Below are positions 55,113-64,000 of a stretch of 64,000 nt of DNA, piece after piece; within the stretch, counting starts at the first letter, position 1; each line of letters begins with the position of its first letter. The translations under genes and the position numbers were made by a program. Origin of the DNA: Pseudomonas sp. ZH-FAD (GTDB lineage: Bacteria > Pseudomonadota > Gammaproteobacteria > Pseudomonadales > Pseudomonadaceae); contig NZ_PGLR01000003.1 of assembly GCF_002803095.1 (NCBI RefSeq), forward strand, positions 1 to 64,000, written 5' to 3'. A model generated the notes under the pieces. The model did not search any database. It was given only the letters and a program-made list of their open reading frames with translations, and was not told where the DNA came from.

Positions 55113-56642
55113 TCAGGCGGCGTGGGCCGAATGTGGGTCGCGGCTGTTCAGGTAGTCCTGCAGGCGGGCCTGCTGCACCGGGGTCATGAACAGGCCCAGT
55201 TTGCTGCGCCGCCAGAGAATGTCGGCACTGCTGCGCGCCCATTCTTCACGGCGCAGGTATTCCACTTCGCGGGTGTAAAGCCCGGCACCGAGATGTTCGC
55301 CGAGGTCGGTAAGGTTGTGTACGCCATCGAGCAGGCGCCAGGTACGGCTGCCATAGCTGGTAGCCCAGCGTCTGGCCAGGCTGGTGGGTAGCCAGCCATA
55401 GCGTTCGCAGAGCGCTTCGACCAGGGCGCTCTGGCCTTGCAGATCCTCACCACCGGGGAGCGGGGCGGTGGCTGTCCAGCTCGGCCCCAGGTTGCTGAAA
55501 TGCGCGGCCAGTTCCTGCATGGCGGACTCGGCCAGCTTGCGATAGGTGGTCAGCTTGCCGCCGAAGACCGAAAGCAGCGGCGCCTCGCCCGGCGCGCCGG
55601 AGAGCGACAGGGTGTAGTCGCGGGTAATGGCCGACGGTTCATCGGATTCGTCATCGCACAGTGGGCGCACGCCCGCGAAGCTGTGCAGCACATCGTCGCG
55701 ACTGAGCTGTTGCTTGAAGTGATCATTGACCACCTTGAGCAGATAGTCGGTTTCCTCGGCAGTGATCGTCACCTGGGCGGGGTCGCCCTGATATTCGCGG
55801 TCAGTGGTGCCGATCAGGGTGAAGCGCTCCAGATAGGGGATGGCGAAGACGATGCGACGATCCTCGTTCTGCAGGATGTAGGCCTGCTCACCGTCATACA
55901 GGCGTGGCACGACGATGTGGCTGCCCTGGATCAGGCGGATGCCGTAGGGCGATTGCTGCTTGAGGTCTTCACGGATGAAGCGCGCGACCCAGGGACCGGC
56001 GGCGTTGACCAGAGCGCGGGCGCGAATGGACAGCAGGCTGCCGTCGCTGCGCTCCAGGTGGACATGCCAGAGCCCCTTGCTGCGCCGTGCACTGACGCAG
56101 CGAGTGCGCGGGTGAATATGCGCGCCTTTTTCCCGCGCGGCCATGGCGTTGAGCACCACCAGGCGAGCATCGTCCACCCAGCAGTCGGAATATTCGAAAC
56201 CGCGGCTGATCTCCGCTTTCAACGGGCTACCGGCGCCGAAGCGCACGCCGCGCGAAGCCGGCAGGCGCTCGCGCTTGCCCAGATGGTCGTAGAGGAACAG
56301 GCCGGCGCGGATCATCCAGGCCGGACGCAGGTGCGGGCGGTGCGGCAGAACGAAGCGCATCGGTTTGACGATATGCGGCGCCTTGGCCAGCAGCACTTCG
56401 CGCTCGGCCAGGGCCTCACGTACCAGGCGGAATTCGTGGTGCTCCAGGTAGCGCAAGCCGCCGTGGATCAGCTTGCTGCTGGCAGATGAAGTATGGCTGG
56501 CCAAGTCGTCCTTTTCGCAAAGGAACACGGACAAGCCACGACCGGCTGCATCGGCGGCGATGCCCACACCATTGATACCACCGCCAACGACGGCGAGGTC
56601 ATAGACTTCCGCAACAGGGCTGGCGAACTGGTCGTGGGGCAT
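55113..56642 (-). CDS. glpD: Aerobic glycerol-3-phosphate dehydrogenase
   Basis: 509 residues. Oxidises glycerol 3-phosphate to dihydroxyacetone phosphate at the inner membrane, passing electrons to quinone. FAD motif DLAVVGGGINGVGIAADAAG near the N-terminus; SSASSKLIHGGLRYLEHHEF and the C-terminal VFGGKLTTYRKLAE are family signatures. I chose the ATG at 56642 (MPHDQFASPVAEVYDLAVVG); an upstream GTG at 56684 would start within the operator-like sequence. It is followed, in its direction, by a terminator; glpR lies upstream on the same strand. Confidence 0.95.
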   Translation of the reverse strand: MPHDQFASPVAEVYDLAVVGGGINGVGIAADAAGRGLSVFLCEKDDLASHTSSASSKLIHGGLRYLEHHEFRLVREALAEREVLLAKAPHIVKPMRFVLPHRPHLRPAWMIRAGLFLYDHLGKRERLPASRGVRFGAGSPLKAEISRGFEYSDCWVDDARLVVLNAMAAREKGAHIHPRTRCVSARRSKGLWHVHLERSDGSLLSIRARALVNAAGPWVARFIREDLKQQSPYGIRLIQGSHIVVPRLYDGEQAYILQNEDRRIVFAIPYLERFTLIGTTDREYQGDPAQVTITAEETDYLLKVVNDHFKQQLSRDDVLHSFAGVRPLCDDESDEPSAITRDYTLSLSGAPGEAPLLSVFGGKLTTYRKLAESAMQELAAHFSNLGPSWTATAPLPGGEDLQGQSALVEALCERYGWLPTSLARRWATSYGSRTWRLLDGVHNLTDLGEHLGAGLYTREVEYLRREEWARSSADILWRRSKLGLFMTPVQQARLQDYLNSRDPHSAHAA

Positions 56643-56662
56643 GTGGCACGCTCGGCTATTGG

Positions 56663-56695
56663 ATTCGAATGTGGTTATGTTCACTTTCGAAAATA
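56663..56695 (-). promoter_or_regulatory. GlpR-operator-like sites upstream of glpD
   Basis: TATGTTCACTTTCGAAAATA (56676-56695) resembles the GlpR operator pattern WATGTTCGWTAWCGAACATW known from E. coli, and ATTCGAATG (56663-56671) is a second partial copy. With glpR next door, repression of glpD without glycerol 3-phosphate is likely. Confidence 0.5.
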
Positions 56696-56794
56696 TGCTA
56701 GACGAAGATGCGCAGCTTCGCTACCCCGGCACGCGATTGCGCGCCGAGCGGTATTGAACGGATGGGAGCAGGGGTAAACCGTGATGGGTGCTTT

Positions 56795-56811
56795 GGCGGG
56801 TTACACCCGCC
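56795..56811. repeat. REP-like hairpin between glpD and glpR
   Basis: GGCGGGT (56795-56801), TAC, ACCCGCC (56805-56811), flanked by CCTACG. Same GGCGGGTTACACCCGCC type seen across Pseudomonas; it lies just past the glpR stop. Confidence 0.7.
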
Positions 56812-56829
56812 CTACGAGAACGTGCGCAC

Positions 56830-57588
56830 TCAGACCAGGTCGAGCTGGACCTTGTGGCTGTGCAGCAGGCGGGTGATGGCGGCTGAAGGTGCGCTATCGG
56901 TAAAGACGCGGTCGACCAGGGCTATTGAGCCCAGGCGTACCACGGCGTTGCGGCCGAACTTGCTGGAGTCGGCGGCGAGGAAAACCTGACGCGCGTTGTC
57001 GATGATGGCCTGGGAAACGCGTACTTCCTGATAGTCGAAGTCGAGCAGACTGCCGTCGTCGTCGATACCACTGATGCCGACGATGGCGTAGTCGACCTTG
57101 AACTGCTGGATGAAATCCACCGCCGCCTGGCCGACGATACCGCCGTCGCTGCGCACCGTACCGCCGGCCACCAGGACCTCGAAGTCAGCCTTGGCGCTGA
57201 GTTGCGCGGCGACGTGCAGATTGTTGGTGATGATCTTCAGGCCCTTGTGATTCTGCAGCTCTCGGGCGATGGCCTCGGTGGTGGTGCCGATATTGATGAA
57301 CAGTGAGGCGTGATCAGGTATCTGCGCCGCCACGGCTTCGGCGATACGCTGTTTTTCTTCGCGCATCTGCCCGGCGCGCATGCCATAGGCGGTGTTCTGA
57401 ATGCTCGATGATTCGCACGCCGCGCCGCCATGGGTACGACGCAACAGACCGTGCTCGGCCAATTGGTTGATGTCGCGGCGAATGGTCTGTGGGGTGACGG
57501 CGAAGGCTTGAGCCAGTTCATCGATGCTGACGTAGCCACGGTCGCGGGCGAGGTTGAGGATGTCGTGCTGGCGGGGAGCGAGATTCAT
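56830..57588 (-). CDS. glpR: Glycerol-3-phosphate regulon repressor GlpR (DeoR family)
   Basis: 252 residues. The N-terminal winged HTH has [20 protein letters not shown] and [25 protein letters not shown], the DeoR signature. The C-terminal DeoR sensor domain has [20 protein letters not shown] and [15 protein letters not shown]. It binds glycerol 3-phosphate and represses the glp genes. It precedes glpD on the same strand. A site with ATTCGAACAT lies in the divergent gap to ybaK. Confidence 0.94.
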   Translation of the reverse strand: MNLAPRQHDILNLARDRGYVSIDELAQAFAVTPQTIRRDINQLAEHGLLRRTHGGAACESSSIQNTAYGMRAGQMREEKQRIAEAVAAQIPDHASLFINIGTTTEAIARELQNHKGLKIITNNLHVAAQLSAKADFEVLVAGGTVRSDGGIVGQAAVDFIQQFKVDYAIVGISGIDDDGSLLDFDYQEVRVSQAIIDNARQVFLAADSSKFGRNAVVRLGSIALVDRVFTDSAPSAAITRLLHSHKVQLDLV

Positions 57589-57671
57589 GAGCGCTTCCTG
57601 TGATGGTCACCCATTATAGGCTGTAGATGCGGAGGATTTCGGCCTGTTAATGTAGGGCATCTTTCACAGCG

Positions 57672-57690
57672 TTTTCACATTCGAACATGA
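57672..57690 (+). promoter_or_regulatory. GlpR-like site at the ybaK start
   Basis: TTTTCACATTCGAACATGA includes ATTCGAACAT (57679-57688), similar to the half sites before glpD. It overlaps the ATG of ybaK (57687) and lies in the divergent glpR gap, so it may serve glpR autoregulation. Confidence 0.4.
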
Positions 57691-58157
57691 CCCCAGCCAT
57701 CGATCTGTTGAAAAAGGCCAAGGCCGAACACCGTGTGCATAGCTACCAGCATGACCCCAAGGCGCCGTCCTATGGGCTGGAAGCGGCGGAAAAGCTCGGC
57801 CTGGCGCCCGAATGCGTGTTCAAGACTCTGCTCGCGGCGACCGAGAAAGGCGAGCTTCTGGTGGCGGTGGTGCCGGTGGTCGGCAGTCTCGATCTCAAGG
57901 CGCTGGCCGCAGCGGCCGGCGTGAAGAAGGCCGACATGGCCGACCCGACTGCCGCGCAGCGCGCCACTGGTTATCTGGTCGGCGGCATCAGCCCGCTGGG
58001 GCAGAAGAAACGCTTGCGCACCTTTATCGACGAGACCGCACGCCAGCATCCCACCATTCACGTCAGTGGCGGCCGGCGCGGGCTGGAACTGGAACTCTCG
58101 GCCGAGACCCTGGCGCAACATACCCAGGGGCAGTTCGCCGCTATCGGCAAAGCCTGA
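57687..58157 (+). CDS. ybaK: Cys-tRNA(Pro)/Cys-tRNA(Cys) deacylase YbaK
   Basis: 156 residues, YbaK/EbsC fold. It clears tRNA-Pro wrongly charged with cysteine. Signatures: KAEHRVHSYQHDPKAPSYGL, CVFKTLLAATEKGELLVAVV with the catalytic Lys, and GYLVGGISPLGQKKRLRTFI. The ATG has no good ribosome-binding site. In other pseudomonads, as I remember, this gene stands upstream of glpF-glpK; here the repeat at 58223 comes next. Confidence 0.92.
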   Translation: MTPAIDLLKKAKAEHRVHSYQHDPKAPSYGLEAAEKLGLAPECVFKTLLAATEKGELLVAVVPVVGSLDLKALAAAAGVKKADMADPTAAQRATGYLVGGISPLGQKKRLRTFIDETARQHPTIHVSGGRRGLELELSAETLAQHTQGQFAAIGKA

Positions 58158-58222
58158 ACCGAGCAGTATGCTGCCAGCAAAATAAGCCAGTCTGCAGTCA
58201 ACTGCAGTGAACGCTAGCAGAT

Positions 58223-58417
58223 CATTGAAAAACGTAGGCGACGACTGCAAGGATGCAGGAGGTAGAGCGAAGCAGGAAGCCCGAGCCGAGGCAGCCAGTG
58301 CAAGGAAAAAATAGGCGAAAAAGCGGAGTTTACGCGTTGTAAATGAGCATTTTGATCGGACTCGCGCACGAGCCTGTTTTTGACGCAGCAATGGCAACGC
58401 AGGTAGTTTTTCAACAG
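58223..58417. mobile_element. 195-bp MITE-like repeat between ybaK and glpK
   Basis: Ends: CATTGAAAAAC (58223-58233) and GTTTTTCAACAG (58406-58417), sharing a 9-bp terminal inverted repeat, TTGAAAAAC. The interior (GGAGGTAGAGCGAAGCAGG, AAATAGGCGAAAAAGCGGAG) has no real gene. I recall very similar roughly 200-bp sequences dispersed in pseudomonad genomes. It ends 30 bp before the glpK ATG, so it either supplies or separates the glpK promoter. Confidence 0.65.
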
Positions 58418-58447
58418 CCTGCTACCGATAACAACAAGGAATCTTGC

Positions 58448-59935
<1,488 letters not shown>

Positions 59936-59950
59936 AGCACCCCTGGATCG

Positions 59951-59972
59951 CAGGAGCGGCTTTAGCCGTGAT
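59951..59972. repeat. REP-like sequence after glpK
   Basis: AGGAGCGGCTTTAGCCGTGA, with AGCGGCT and AGCCGT pairing around TT. A similar GGGAGGCGCTTTAGCGGCGA stands at 54249-54268 after mexK. Confidence 0.55.
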
Positions 59973-60064
59973 GCTCTCAGAGCATCTGGAAAACAGGAAC
60001 TGTATCTGTTGCGGCCTACTCTGCGCAGGCATGCTGGCGGCTCTCATCTGGCCAGGAATGCAGC

Positions 60065-60871
60065 ATGCCTCTCGAATTCCATCAAGTTGACGCCTTTACC
60101 GACCAGCCGTTCGCGGGCAATCCCGCCATGGTCTATCGCCTGGATGCCTGGCTCGACGATGCGTTGATGCAGCGCATTGCCGCCGAGCACAACCTGGCGG
60201 AGACTGCATTCGTGGTGAAGGAGGGCAGTGCCTGGCATATCCGCTGGTTTACCCCGGTTAGCGAGGTGCCGCTGTGCGGGCATGCCACCTTGGCTGCGGC
60301 CAAAGTGCTGTTCGACATCTATCAGGAACCGGCCGAGGTGCTGGATTTCACCTGCTTATCCGGAGCGCTGCAGGTCACCCGTCAGGGTGAGCGTCTGCAA
60401 CTGGATTTCCCAGTGCGCCCGGTGTTGCCGGTGGCGGCGTCACTACACGCCGACGTCGAGCGCGTGCTGGGGCAGCCCGCGCAGCAGGTTCTGGCTCTGC
60501 TGAATGTCGATGGCAGCGTGCAGGAACTGATGGTGGTGCTGGCGTCCGAGGCGCAGGTGCGCAGCTTTACCGCTGATCTGCCGGCGCTGGCCACCCTGCC
60601 TGGGCTTGGTGTACTGGTGACTGCCAGCGGGCAAAAGCACGACTTCGTCTCGCGCTACTTCGCGCCGAGCATTGGTATCGATGAAGACCCGGTGACCGGC
60701 TCGACGCACTGCATGCTGGTGCCCTACTGGGCTGAGCGTCTGGAGCGCAGCGAGCTAAGCGCTTTCCAGTGTTCGGCACGCGGTGGTGAGCTGCTCTGTC
60801 GTCTGGAGGGCGAGCGGGTCAAGATTGCCGGCCACGCGCGGCATATCGCCAGTGGCCAGCTGATGCTCTGA
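60065..60871 (+). CDS. PhzF-family isomerase-like protein
   Basis: 268 residues with the double hot-dog-like PhzF fold. Family segments: FHQVDAFTDQPFAGNPAMV, the Glu in NLAETAFVV (general acid/base), VPLCGHATLAAA and the C-terminal DEDPVTGSTHCML. It may isomerise or epimerise an amino-acid- or aromatic-derived substrate; no phenazine genes are nearby. It converges on the ABC ATPase gene with no gap. Confidence 0.9.
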   Translation: MPLEFHQVDAFTDQPFAGNPAMVYRLDAWLDDALMQRIAAEHNLAETAFVVKEGSAWHIRWFTPVSEVPLCGHATLAAAKVLFDIYQEPAEVLDFTCLSGALQVTRQGERLQLDFPVRPVLPVAASLHADVERVLGQPAQQVLALLNVDGSVQELMVVLASEAQVRSFTADLPALATLPGLGVLVTASGQKHDFVSRYFAPSIGIDEDPVTGSTHCMLVPYWAERLERSELSAFQCSARGGELLCRLEGERVKIAGHARHIASGQLML

Positions 60872-61978
60872 TCAGTTGCTGCTGACCCGGCGCACGCCAC
60901 CGGAGTCGCTGAGTTGCAATTGCGCGGCGACGCTGCCGAGAGCCGGGAAGGCCACCAGGTGATCGGCGGCGACGCGGATGCCCACCTCGTCACCTGGCTG
61001 GTGATCGGCATGGCTGGGGAAGATCGATTCCAACTGGCTACCGGTCGGCAGTTGCAGGCGGTAGAGCGTGGCAGCGCCGAGGAAGGTCTTGCCGACGATG
61101 CGCGCCTTCAGTTCGCTGCTTTCATCCGGGACGATGTCGTCCGGGCGCAGCAAGACGTCTACCGCGCTGCCCTGAGCCCAGGTGTAGGCACGGTTGCCGC
61201 GGATCATGCCGAGCTCGGTCTGCACCGTTTCCGGGCCGAGCAACTGGCCGCGAATGAAGTAACCCTGACCGATGAAGCTGGCAACGAAAGGCGTCAGTGG
61301 CTCGTGATAGAGATTGAACGGCGTATCCCACTGCTCCAGGCGACCATCCTTGAACACGCCGACGTGATCGCTGACGGCGAAGGCTTCTTCCTGATCGTGA
61401 GTGACCAGAATGGCGCTGGTGCCACGCGCCTTGAGAATTTCTCGTACCTCATGGCTCAGGCGCCTGCGCAGTTCGCCATCGAGGTTGGAGAAGGGTTCGT
61501 CGAGTAGCAGCAATTTCGGTTCCGGCGCCAGAGCGCGCGCCAGGGCGACCCGTTGCTGCTGACCACCGGACAGCTCGTGCGGGTAACGTTTGGCCAGGTT
61601 GCCGAGCTTGACCAGCTCCAGCAGTTCTTGAGTGGCGTGCTCGGCGTTGGGCTGCTTGCGGATACCGAAGGCGACGTTTTCCGCCACACTCAGGTGGGGG
61701 AACAGGGCGTAATCCTGGAACACCATGCCGATATGGCGTTTCTCCGGCGCAAGGGTAAAACCGGCGCGGGAAATCACTTCACCTGCCAGTTCGATCTCGC
61801 CTTCCAGGACTGGCTCGAAACCGGCGATGGCGCGCAAGGTGGTGGTCTTGCCGCAGCCCGATGGGCCGAGCAGGCAGCCGATGTCGCCAGGGTTGAGGTG
61901 CAGGTCGAGATCCTGCACCACCTTGTGGGCGTGGTAGCCGCAGTTCAGTCCGCGTAGCTGCAGCAGAGGCTGGCTCAT
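60872..61978 (-). CDS. ABC transporter ATP-binding protein (FbpC/PotA-like)
   Basis: 368 residues. Walker A GPSGCGKT (38-45), signature [15 protein letters not shown], Walker [13 protein letters not shown], then a C-terminal TOBE-type domain (about 240-360). It resembles ATPases of ferric-iron, spermidine/putrescine or sulfate importers; no permease or binding protein is in the window. I chose the ATG at 61978: the frame stays open upstream but only through argF. The ATGA overlap with argF shows translational coupling. Confidence 0.92.
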   Translation of the reverse strand: MSQPLLQLRGLNCGYHAHKVVQDLDLHLNPGDIGCLLGPSGCGKTTTLRAIAGFEPVLEGEIELAGEVISRAGFTLAPEKRHIGMVFQDYALFPHLSVAENVAFGIRKQPNAEHATQELLELVKLGNLAKRYPHELSGGQQQRVALARALAPEPKLLLLDEPFSNLDGELRRRLSHEVREILKARGTSAILVTHDQEEAFAVSDHVGVFKDGRLEQWDTPFNLYHEPLTPFVASFIGQGYFIRGQLLGPETVQTELGMIRGNRAYTWAQGSAVDVLLRPDDIVPDESSELKARIVGKTFLGAATLYRLQLPTGSQLESIFPSHADHQPGDEVGIRVAADHLVAFPALGSVAAQLQLSDSGGVRRVSSN

Positions 61979-62895
61979 GCGTGGTGGTACGCCGGTTCGA
62001 CCAGCATCTCCAGCAGTGCCTTCTGGGCGTGCAGTCGGTTCTCGGCCTGATCCCAGGCAACCGAGCGCGGGTCGTCGAGCAGGTCGACGCTGATTTCTTC
62101 GCCACGGTGCGCCGGCAGGCAGTGCATGAAGAGCACGTCTTCGGCGGCGGCGTCGAGCAGCTCGCGGGTGACCTGGTAGGGGCGGAACAACGCCATGCGC
62201 TGCTCGGCTTCGTCTTCCTGGCCCATGGAGGCCCACACGTCGGTGCTGACCAGATGGGCGCCGGCCACTGCTTCGCGCGGGTCACGCACGACCTGCACGC
62301 GCTCGCCGGCCTGGGCCAGGAAGCGCGCGTCCGGCTCGTAGCCAGCAGGGCAGGCGACCTTGAGCTGGAAGTCGAACTGCATCGCCGCTTCGATATAGGA
62401 GTTGCACATGTTGTTGCCGTCGCCGATCCAGGCCACCGTCTTGCCGGTGATGCTGCCGCGGTGTTCGAGGAAGGTCTGCATGTCGGCCAGCAACTGGCAG
62501 GGGTGCAGATCGTCGGACAGGCCGTTGATCACCGGTACCTTGGACTTGGCGGCGAACTCGGTGAGGTTGCCGTGGGCGAAGGTGCGGATCATCACCGCGT
62601 CGAGCATGCTCGACATGACGATGGCGGCATCGCCGATCGGCTCGCCACGGCCCAGTTGGGTGTCGCGCGGCGAGAGGAAGATGGCCTGGCCACCGAGCTG
62701 GATCATGCCGGCTTCGAAGGACAGGCGGGTGCGAGTCGAGGCTTTCTCGAAGATCATGCCCAGCACGCGATTCTTCAGCGGCTCGAAAAGTACGCCACGG
62801 TTGCGCAGATTCTTCAGCTCGATGCCTCGGCGGATCAGTCCCACCAGTTCGTCCGGTGTGTAATCCATCATCGAGAGAAAGTGTCTGACGCTCAT
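61975..62895 (-). CDS. argF: Anabolic ornithine carbamoyltransferase
   Basis: 306 residues. Makes citrulline from ornithine and carbamoyl phosphate in arginine synthesis. Carbamoyl phosphate site STRTR (53-57) in [13 protein letters not shown], then [12 protein letters not shown], and the ornithine-binding [10 protein letters not shown]. The length and the [12 protein letters not shown] block fit the anabolic ArgF type rather than catabolic ArcB. Its TGA overlaps the ABC gene's ATG. AAAGG lies before the start. Confidence 0.96.
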   Translation of the reverse strand: MSVRHFLSMMDYTPDELVGLIRRGIELKNLRNRGVLFEPLKNRVLGMIFEKASTRTRLSFEAGMIQLGGQAIFLSPRDTQLGRGEPIGDAAIVMSSMLDAVMIRTFAHGNLTEFAAKSKVPVINGLSDDLHPCQLLADMQTFLEHRGSITGKTVAWIGDGNNMCNSYIEAAMQFDFQLKVACPAGYEPDARFLAQAGERVQVVRDPREAVAGAHLVSTDVWASMGQEDEAEQRMALFRPYQVTRELLDAAAEDVLFMHCLPAHRGEEISVDLLDDPRSVAWDQAENRLHAQKALLEMLVEPAYHHA

Positions 62896-63012
62896 CGTTA
62901 ACTACCTTTATCACTACAGTTCGCAAGCTTGTGTTCGGGGATAAAACCGACAAAAACAGCAGAGCTTGCGGCAGGAGGCCGCAGGGTGCGACGAAACAGG
63001 GGAAGGCGCGAT

Positions 63013-63040
63013 CTTATAAGGAAATGACGAGACGGCGCAA
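63013..63040 (-). promoter_or_regulatory. Candidate argF promoter
   Basis: On the minus strand TTGCGC (63035-63040), 16 bp, TATAAG (63013-63018), giving a leader of about 110 nt. I saw no clear ArgR box (TGTCGC-N8-AA); TGTCGG at 62945-62950 is only partial. Confidence 0.4.
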
Positions 63041-63102
63041 ATTGCCGCCCTCAGGCATACAAAATCCTGTTTTGTAAGCCTTTTCCCAAAGCTGCGTGCG
63101 AG

Positions 63103-63120
63103 ATGTCACAAAACTGACAT
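63103..63120 (+). promoter_or_regulatory. Pho-box-like site upstream of the lipoprotein gene
   Basis: ATGTCACAAAACTGACAT is close to the Pho box pattern CTGTCAT-N4-CTGTCAT (two 7-mers 4 bp apart). It also reads as an inverted repeat: GATGTCA (63102-63108), 6 bp, TGACATC (63115-63121). TCTAGA at 63136-63141 could be the -10. It may therefore be a PhoB site or that of an unknown regulator. Confidence 0.4.
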
Positions 63121-63232
63121 CATTGCTTGCGCCGCTCTAGATCGGGCCTCTAGGATGCCGCCGCCTTTCCAAGGCAATGCATTGCCCCCGCAACGGGGAC
63201 ATCCATGGAATATATGTGCAAAGGAGTTTTGC

Positions 63233-63664
63233 ATGAAACACGTAACCTACGCCGCCGCTTTCTCCGCTCTCGCCCTGCTGACTGGCTGTGCCAGCCAGAA
63301 CGTTAGTCAGCCGACCGTTCCGCTGAACGGCACCGTGCAAACTAACCTCAAGGCCGACGTGAAAGTGGGCGAGCCCATCTCCGGTCAATCTTCGGTGAAC
63401 ATCCTGTTCGGTGTGTTCAAGCTGGGTGGTGACACTCAGTTCGCCGATGGCGTGACCTACGGTGGTGGTGAGGGTGGTTTTGCGCTGGGTCTCGACCCGG
63501 TCGCTTCCGCCAAGTCCGCAGCTGCCTACAAGGCAGTCAAGGCCTCGGGTGCCGATGTGATCGTCGCCCCGCGTTACGAAGTGAACGTTCAGGACTACTT
63601 CGTTTACAAGACCGTTAGCGTCAACGTTACCGGCAACAAGGGCACCGTGACCTCCATCCGTTAA
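63233..63664 (+). CDS. Small lipoprotein of unknown function
   Basis: 143 residues. Lipobox LTG|C19 (MKHVTYAAAFSALALLTGC) followed by a Gly/Val-rich, beta-type domain (VNILFGVFKLGGDTQFADGV). Ala follows the Cys, so it goes to the outer membrane. I recognise no characterised family. AAAGGAG (63220-63226) precedes the ATG by 6 nt. It stands alone, with its own control region and terminator, and may respond to phosphate (see the upstream site). Confidence 0.82.
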   Translation: MKHVTYAAAFSALALLTGCASQNVSQPTVPLNGTVQTNLKADVKVGEPISGQSSVNILFGVFKLGGDTQFADGVTYGGGEGGFALGLDPVASAKSAAAYKAVKASGADVIVAPRYEVNVQDYFVYKTVSVNVTGNKGTVTSIR

Positions 63665-63683
63665 TTCGGACAGTCGCGACCCT

Positions 63684-63712
63684 GAATCGGCAGGCTTGAT
63701 GCCTGCCGATTC
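63684..63712 (+). terminator. Hairpin after the lipoprotein gene
   Basis: GAATCGGCAGGC (63684-63695), TTGAT, GCCTGCCGATTC (63701-63712): a perfect 12-bp stem, but followed by ATGAG rather than a T-run, so termination may be weaker. Confidence 0.6.
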
Positions 63713-63809
63713 ATGAGACGAACGCTGCTGGCGTCGTCTCCGCGCTCGGCCCATAGTTCATGACCTGCGACCTGACCGGTCGTCTCGGATCAGAACAAGA
63801 GGCCAGGCC

Positions 63810-64000
63810 ATGACCAAGTCCCTCCATTACCGTGCGTGCCATCTGTGCGAAGCCATCTGTGGACTCGCCATCGAAACCGAAACCCAGGCAGACGGCTCAA
63901 CGCAGATTCGCTCGATCAAGGGCGATGCCCAGGACAGTTTCAGCCGTGGCCACATCTGCCCCAAGGCCGTGGCACTGCAGGACATCCAGAACGACCCCGA
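63810..64000 (+). CDS. Molybdopterin oxidoreductase, N-terminal part (cut by window)
   Basis: 63 codons are visible. The start MTKSLHYRACHLCEAICGLA and the later GHICPKAVAL supply four Cys (CHLCEAIC...C) for the 4Fe-4S cluster at the N-terminus of formate-dehydrogenase/nitrate-reductase-type molybdoenzymes. No twin-Arg signal is present, so it is cytoplasmic. AGAGG precedes the ATG. The rest lies beyond the right edge and the substrate cannot be told. Confidence 0.88.
   Translation, partial: MTKSLHYRACHLCEAICGLAIETETQADGSTQIRSIKGDAQDSFSRGHICPKAVALQDIQNDP

Noticed and set aside
61979..62236. N-terminal extension of the ABC ATPase frame
   Set aside because: The open frame continues only because it overlaps argF. 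The ABC domain begins at [10 protein letters not shown], and the ATGA overlap gives a normal start at 61978.

Overview
The window is a stretch of Pseudomonas chromosome, GC-rich with short gaps between genes. Gene content and order resemble what I remember of P. aeruginosa PAO1 (dsbC-hom-thrC, the pspA locus, yaeQ, recJ, prfB-lysS, the lptF block, ppc-adk, mexL-mexJK, then glp and argF genes). The many short hairpin repeats between genes suggest a species of the P. mendocina/P. oleovorans type, but the species call is inference. There are no rRNA or tRNA genes, CRISPR arrays, transposase genes or prophages. Both ends cut a gene: ohr on the left and a molybdopterin oxidoreductase on the right.

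Layout. 1-4577: ohr, dsbC, hom-thrC and a small membrane protein. 4871-18898: a long same-strand locus of YjfI, PspA, YqiJ, a flotillin, a small TerB-like protein, a giant DUF3686/AAA+ ATPase, a rhomboid-like protein, a single-HKD phospholipase-D-fold protein and a superfamily 1 helicase with a degenerate nuclease-like tail. 18981-22912: a GH13 sugar phosphorylase, yaeQ and recJ. 22909-29538: a dapA-type gene, a DUF533/TerB protein, a SulP transporter, a GMC oxidoreductase and a stand-alone outer-membrane barrel. 29717-36877: prfB (with its programmed frameshift), lysS, a TetR regulator and lipoprotein/hydrolase genes. 37248-38016: a large gene-free inverted-repeat element. 38095-49328: lptF and its partner lipoprotein, ppc, adk, an acid phosphatase, tsaB, a DUF72 protein, an extensin-like protein, an EF-hand protein and rsmJ. 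49333-54244: mexL divergent from mexJK. 54373-59935: bacterioferritin and glycerol genes (glpD, glpR, ybaK, glpK). 60065-64000: a PhzF-like protein, argF with an ABC ATPase, a lipoprotein and the start of a molybdoenzyme.

The most interesting part is 4871-18898. Its first half is an envelope-stress and membrane-microdomain set (PspA, flotillin, NfeD/YqiJ-like protein). Its second half is a tightly coupled set of ATPase, membrane protease, PLD-fold protein and helicase. Twin copies of TCACATGTRA, exactly 22 bp apart, lie just before the first gene, and that gene's product has a ribbon-helix-helix-like N-terminal extension, so self-regulation is plausible. Other points of note are the 769-bp palindromic element, a 195-bp repeat sitting where glpF would be expected, a possible small RNA next to the bacterioferritin gene, and a Pho-box-like site near the right end.
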